Assembly: GCF_030378065.1 (NCBI RefSeq)
Contig: NZ_JAUCGJ010000017.1
Span: 20,003 to 84,002 of the forward strand
DNA length: 64,000 bases
From: Candidatus Venteria ishoeyi
Lineage (GTDB): Bacteria > Pseudomonadota > Gammaproteobacteria > Beggiatoales > Beggiatoaceae
Direction of reading: 5' to 3'
Position numbers and translations under genes: made by a program. Positions 63,053 through 64,000 of this stretch are shown piece after piece (within the stretch, counting starts at the first letter, position 1; the number at the start of each line of letters is the position of its first letter). Below the pieces are notes generated by a model. The model was not told the origin of the DNA, searched no databases, and saw only the letters and a list, made by a program, of their open reading frames with translations.

Positions 63053-64000
63053 ATGCAGGGACTGGACATACACGGTGAAGCCGAATGGCAGCGCTTAAAA
63101 ACCCATCTGGCATGGAGCGAAGGCTTTTTACTGGGCTTTATTTTCAGCGCCCACCCGCAAGTGCTGGAGATTTTCCGTGAACGTTTATCACAAATTTACC
63201 GCGCCCGCATCACCCGTTTGCAGGAATGGCAGGTTGCAGAACCGGGACGCATGGCTGATTTTATTCCGCGTCTGCTGCATCCAGGACAGCGAGAACAAGC
63301 ACTGAAAGACAGCCCCATCTGGCTGGATTTATCCCGTTTGGACAGTGCTGAAGAAACAGACTGGCGTGAAGCGCGGCACAAGTTTCTGGCGCACTTGAAC
63401 GAGCAGCGCGAACCCCTGCGCCAATGCCAGCAGCGTCCGCTGATATTAATTCTACCTGCCAGCGAGCGTGCGGAAATTAAGATGCTGGCTCCAGACTTAT
63501 GGGCAATACGCAGCTTTTGCCTGGATACGGAAAACTGGTTGCAAACCCTCGTTGAACCCGCAGCGCCAAACAACACGCCGCAGGGAAAATTCCCCTTATC
63601 CGAACATGAGCAACAACTGCTTAATGAATGGGAACGCTTATCGCGCCAGCAGCGCATATCCTGGTGGCAGAAATTAAGTAAAACCGCGCCCCCGCCCTCA
63701 AAAGACAGGCTCTATGCTGGTTTTTCCGCATTTAACGCCCTCTATAACAAGCGCTATTTGCAGGAAGCGGCTGATGTTGCCACAGCCTGCCTGGAACTGG
63801 CACGGCAAAATCCCGAAGCCTTGCGCGACCTGAGCGTGTCCCTGGATAACGTCGGTAAAACGGCACAGCGCCAGGGGCGCGAGGAAGATGCCCGCGCCGC
63901 CTTTGAGGAAAGTTTGGACATTCGCCGCCAAATCCTTGCGCGTATCGGCGAAATCCCCGAAGCCTTGCGCGACCTGAGCGTTTCGTTAAATAACGTCGGT
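63053..64000 (+). CDS. TPR protein paired with the ATPase (3' end outside window)
   Basis: 316 codons are open to the right edge. The N-terminal domain (about 1-205) is helical and not recognised (GLDIHGEAEWQRLKTHLAWSEGFLLGFIFSAHPQVL, later LIWLDLSRLD- and LILILPASE-like strands). A short Pro-rich linker near 215-225 leads to tetratricopeptide-like repeats (from about 225). The unit NPEALRDLSVSLDNVGK-AQRQGREEDARAAFEESLDIRRQIL-ARIGE repeats every 48 residues, and the second copy begins before the edge. It probably binds a partner or signal for the ATPase. The start ATG 63053 is 6 bases after the ATPase stop with only a weak GGG site. Confidence 0.8.
   Translation, partial: MQGLDIHGEAEWQRLKTHLAWSEGFLLGFIFSAHPQVLEIFRERLSQIYRARITRLQEWQVAEPGRMADFIPRLLHPGQREQALKDSPIWLDLSRLDSAEETDWREARHKFLAHLNEQREPLRQCQQRPLILILPASERAEIKMLAPDLWAIRSFCLDTENWLQTLVEPAAPNNTPQGKFPLSEHEQQLLNEWERLSRQQRISWWQKLSKTAPPPSKDRLYAGFSAFNALYNKRYLQEAADVATACLELARQNPEALRDLSVSLDNVGKTAQRQGREEDARAAFEESLDIRRQILARIGEIPEALRDLSVSLNNVG

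Noticed and set aside
1..64000. tRNA, rRNA or riboswitch genes
   Set aside because: The gaps were read for tRNA T-arm motifs and known leader motifs; none was convincing.

Overview
The window is bacterial chromosome from what looks like a gammaproteobacterium of moderate GC. Supporting genes are a GlnE, RtcB, hemL, LptG, a three-domain ProS, cytochrome c4, a CbbA-type class II aldolase, a BepA-like M48 protease, a Csu-type chaperone and a GspG pseudopilin. The caspase-like protein, the kinase-cyclase fusion, the TPR/ATPase pair and the dense palindromic repeats fit large-genome sulfur oxidisers such as Beggiatoa/Thiothrix relatives. That placement is an inference, not a demonstrated identification.

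Layout. 1-3.6 kb (minus): a secreted CAP/PKD protein cut by the window edge, an outer-membrane barrel protein and a PHP nuclease (RNase AM type). 3.6-4.7 kb: a gene-free repeat zone. 4.7-16.8 kb (plus): glutaminyl cyclase, proS, a DUF4160/DUF2442 pair, alaS, a DUF1624 acyltransferase, a SulP transporter, a twin-arginine M48 protease lipoprotein and rtcB. 16.9-25.3 kb: cytochrome c4, a two-gene acetate-type symporter, and an ArsR-type repressor followed by an RND efflux operon. The same palindromic operator lies in front of the repressor and of the pump. 25.4-31.7 kb: hemL, a Sel1 lipoprotein overlapping a caspase-domain protein, folK, lptG and a NIF3-family gene. 31.8-34.6 kb: a NYN nuclease/cold-shock-like fusion, a lone gspG, and a fimbrial chaperone beside a wrecked pilin gene. 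34.9-43.3 kb: glnE, a two-subunit pyruvate carboxylase, a HAD phosphatase and fba. 43.7-49.4 kb: an all-PAS protein and a membrane histidine kinase-receiver-adenylate cyclase. 49.7-57.1 kb: accA, tilS, then hisC, hisD, folD and a Calx-beta autotransporter on the minus strand. 57.2-64 kb: a DUF3108 protein, a very acidic protein with a 9-bp tandem repeat, a PilZ protein and tatD, a DUF29 remnant, and a P-loop ATPase followed by a TPR protein that runs off the window.

Repeats are the second theme. Five copies of a 163-177 bp palindromic element with about 21-bp terminal inverted repeats are scattered through the gaps. There is one 167-bp element of another type, and clusters of GGGGC-type hairpins.

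The best leads for new biology are the ATPase/TPR pair at the right edge, the Sel1-lipoprotein/caspase pair, the PAS-only protein coupled to a kinase-cyclase, the apparently leaderless repressor with its operator pair, and the five-copy palindromic element. No tRNA, rRNA, CRISPR array or complete transposase gene was seen.
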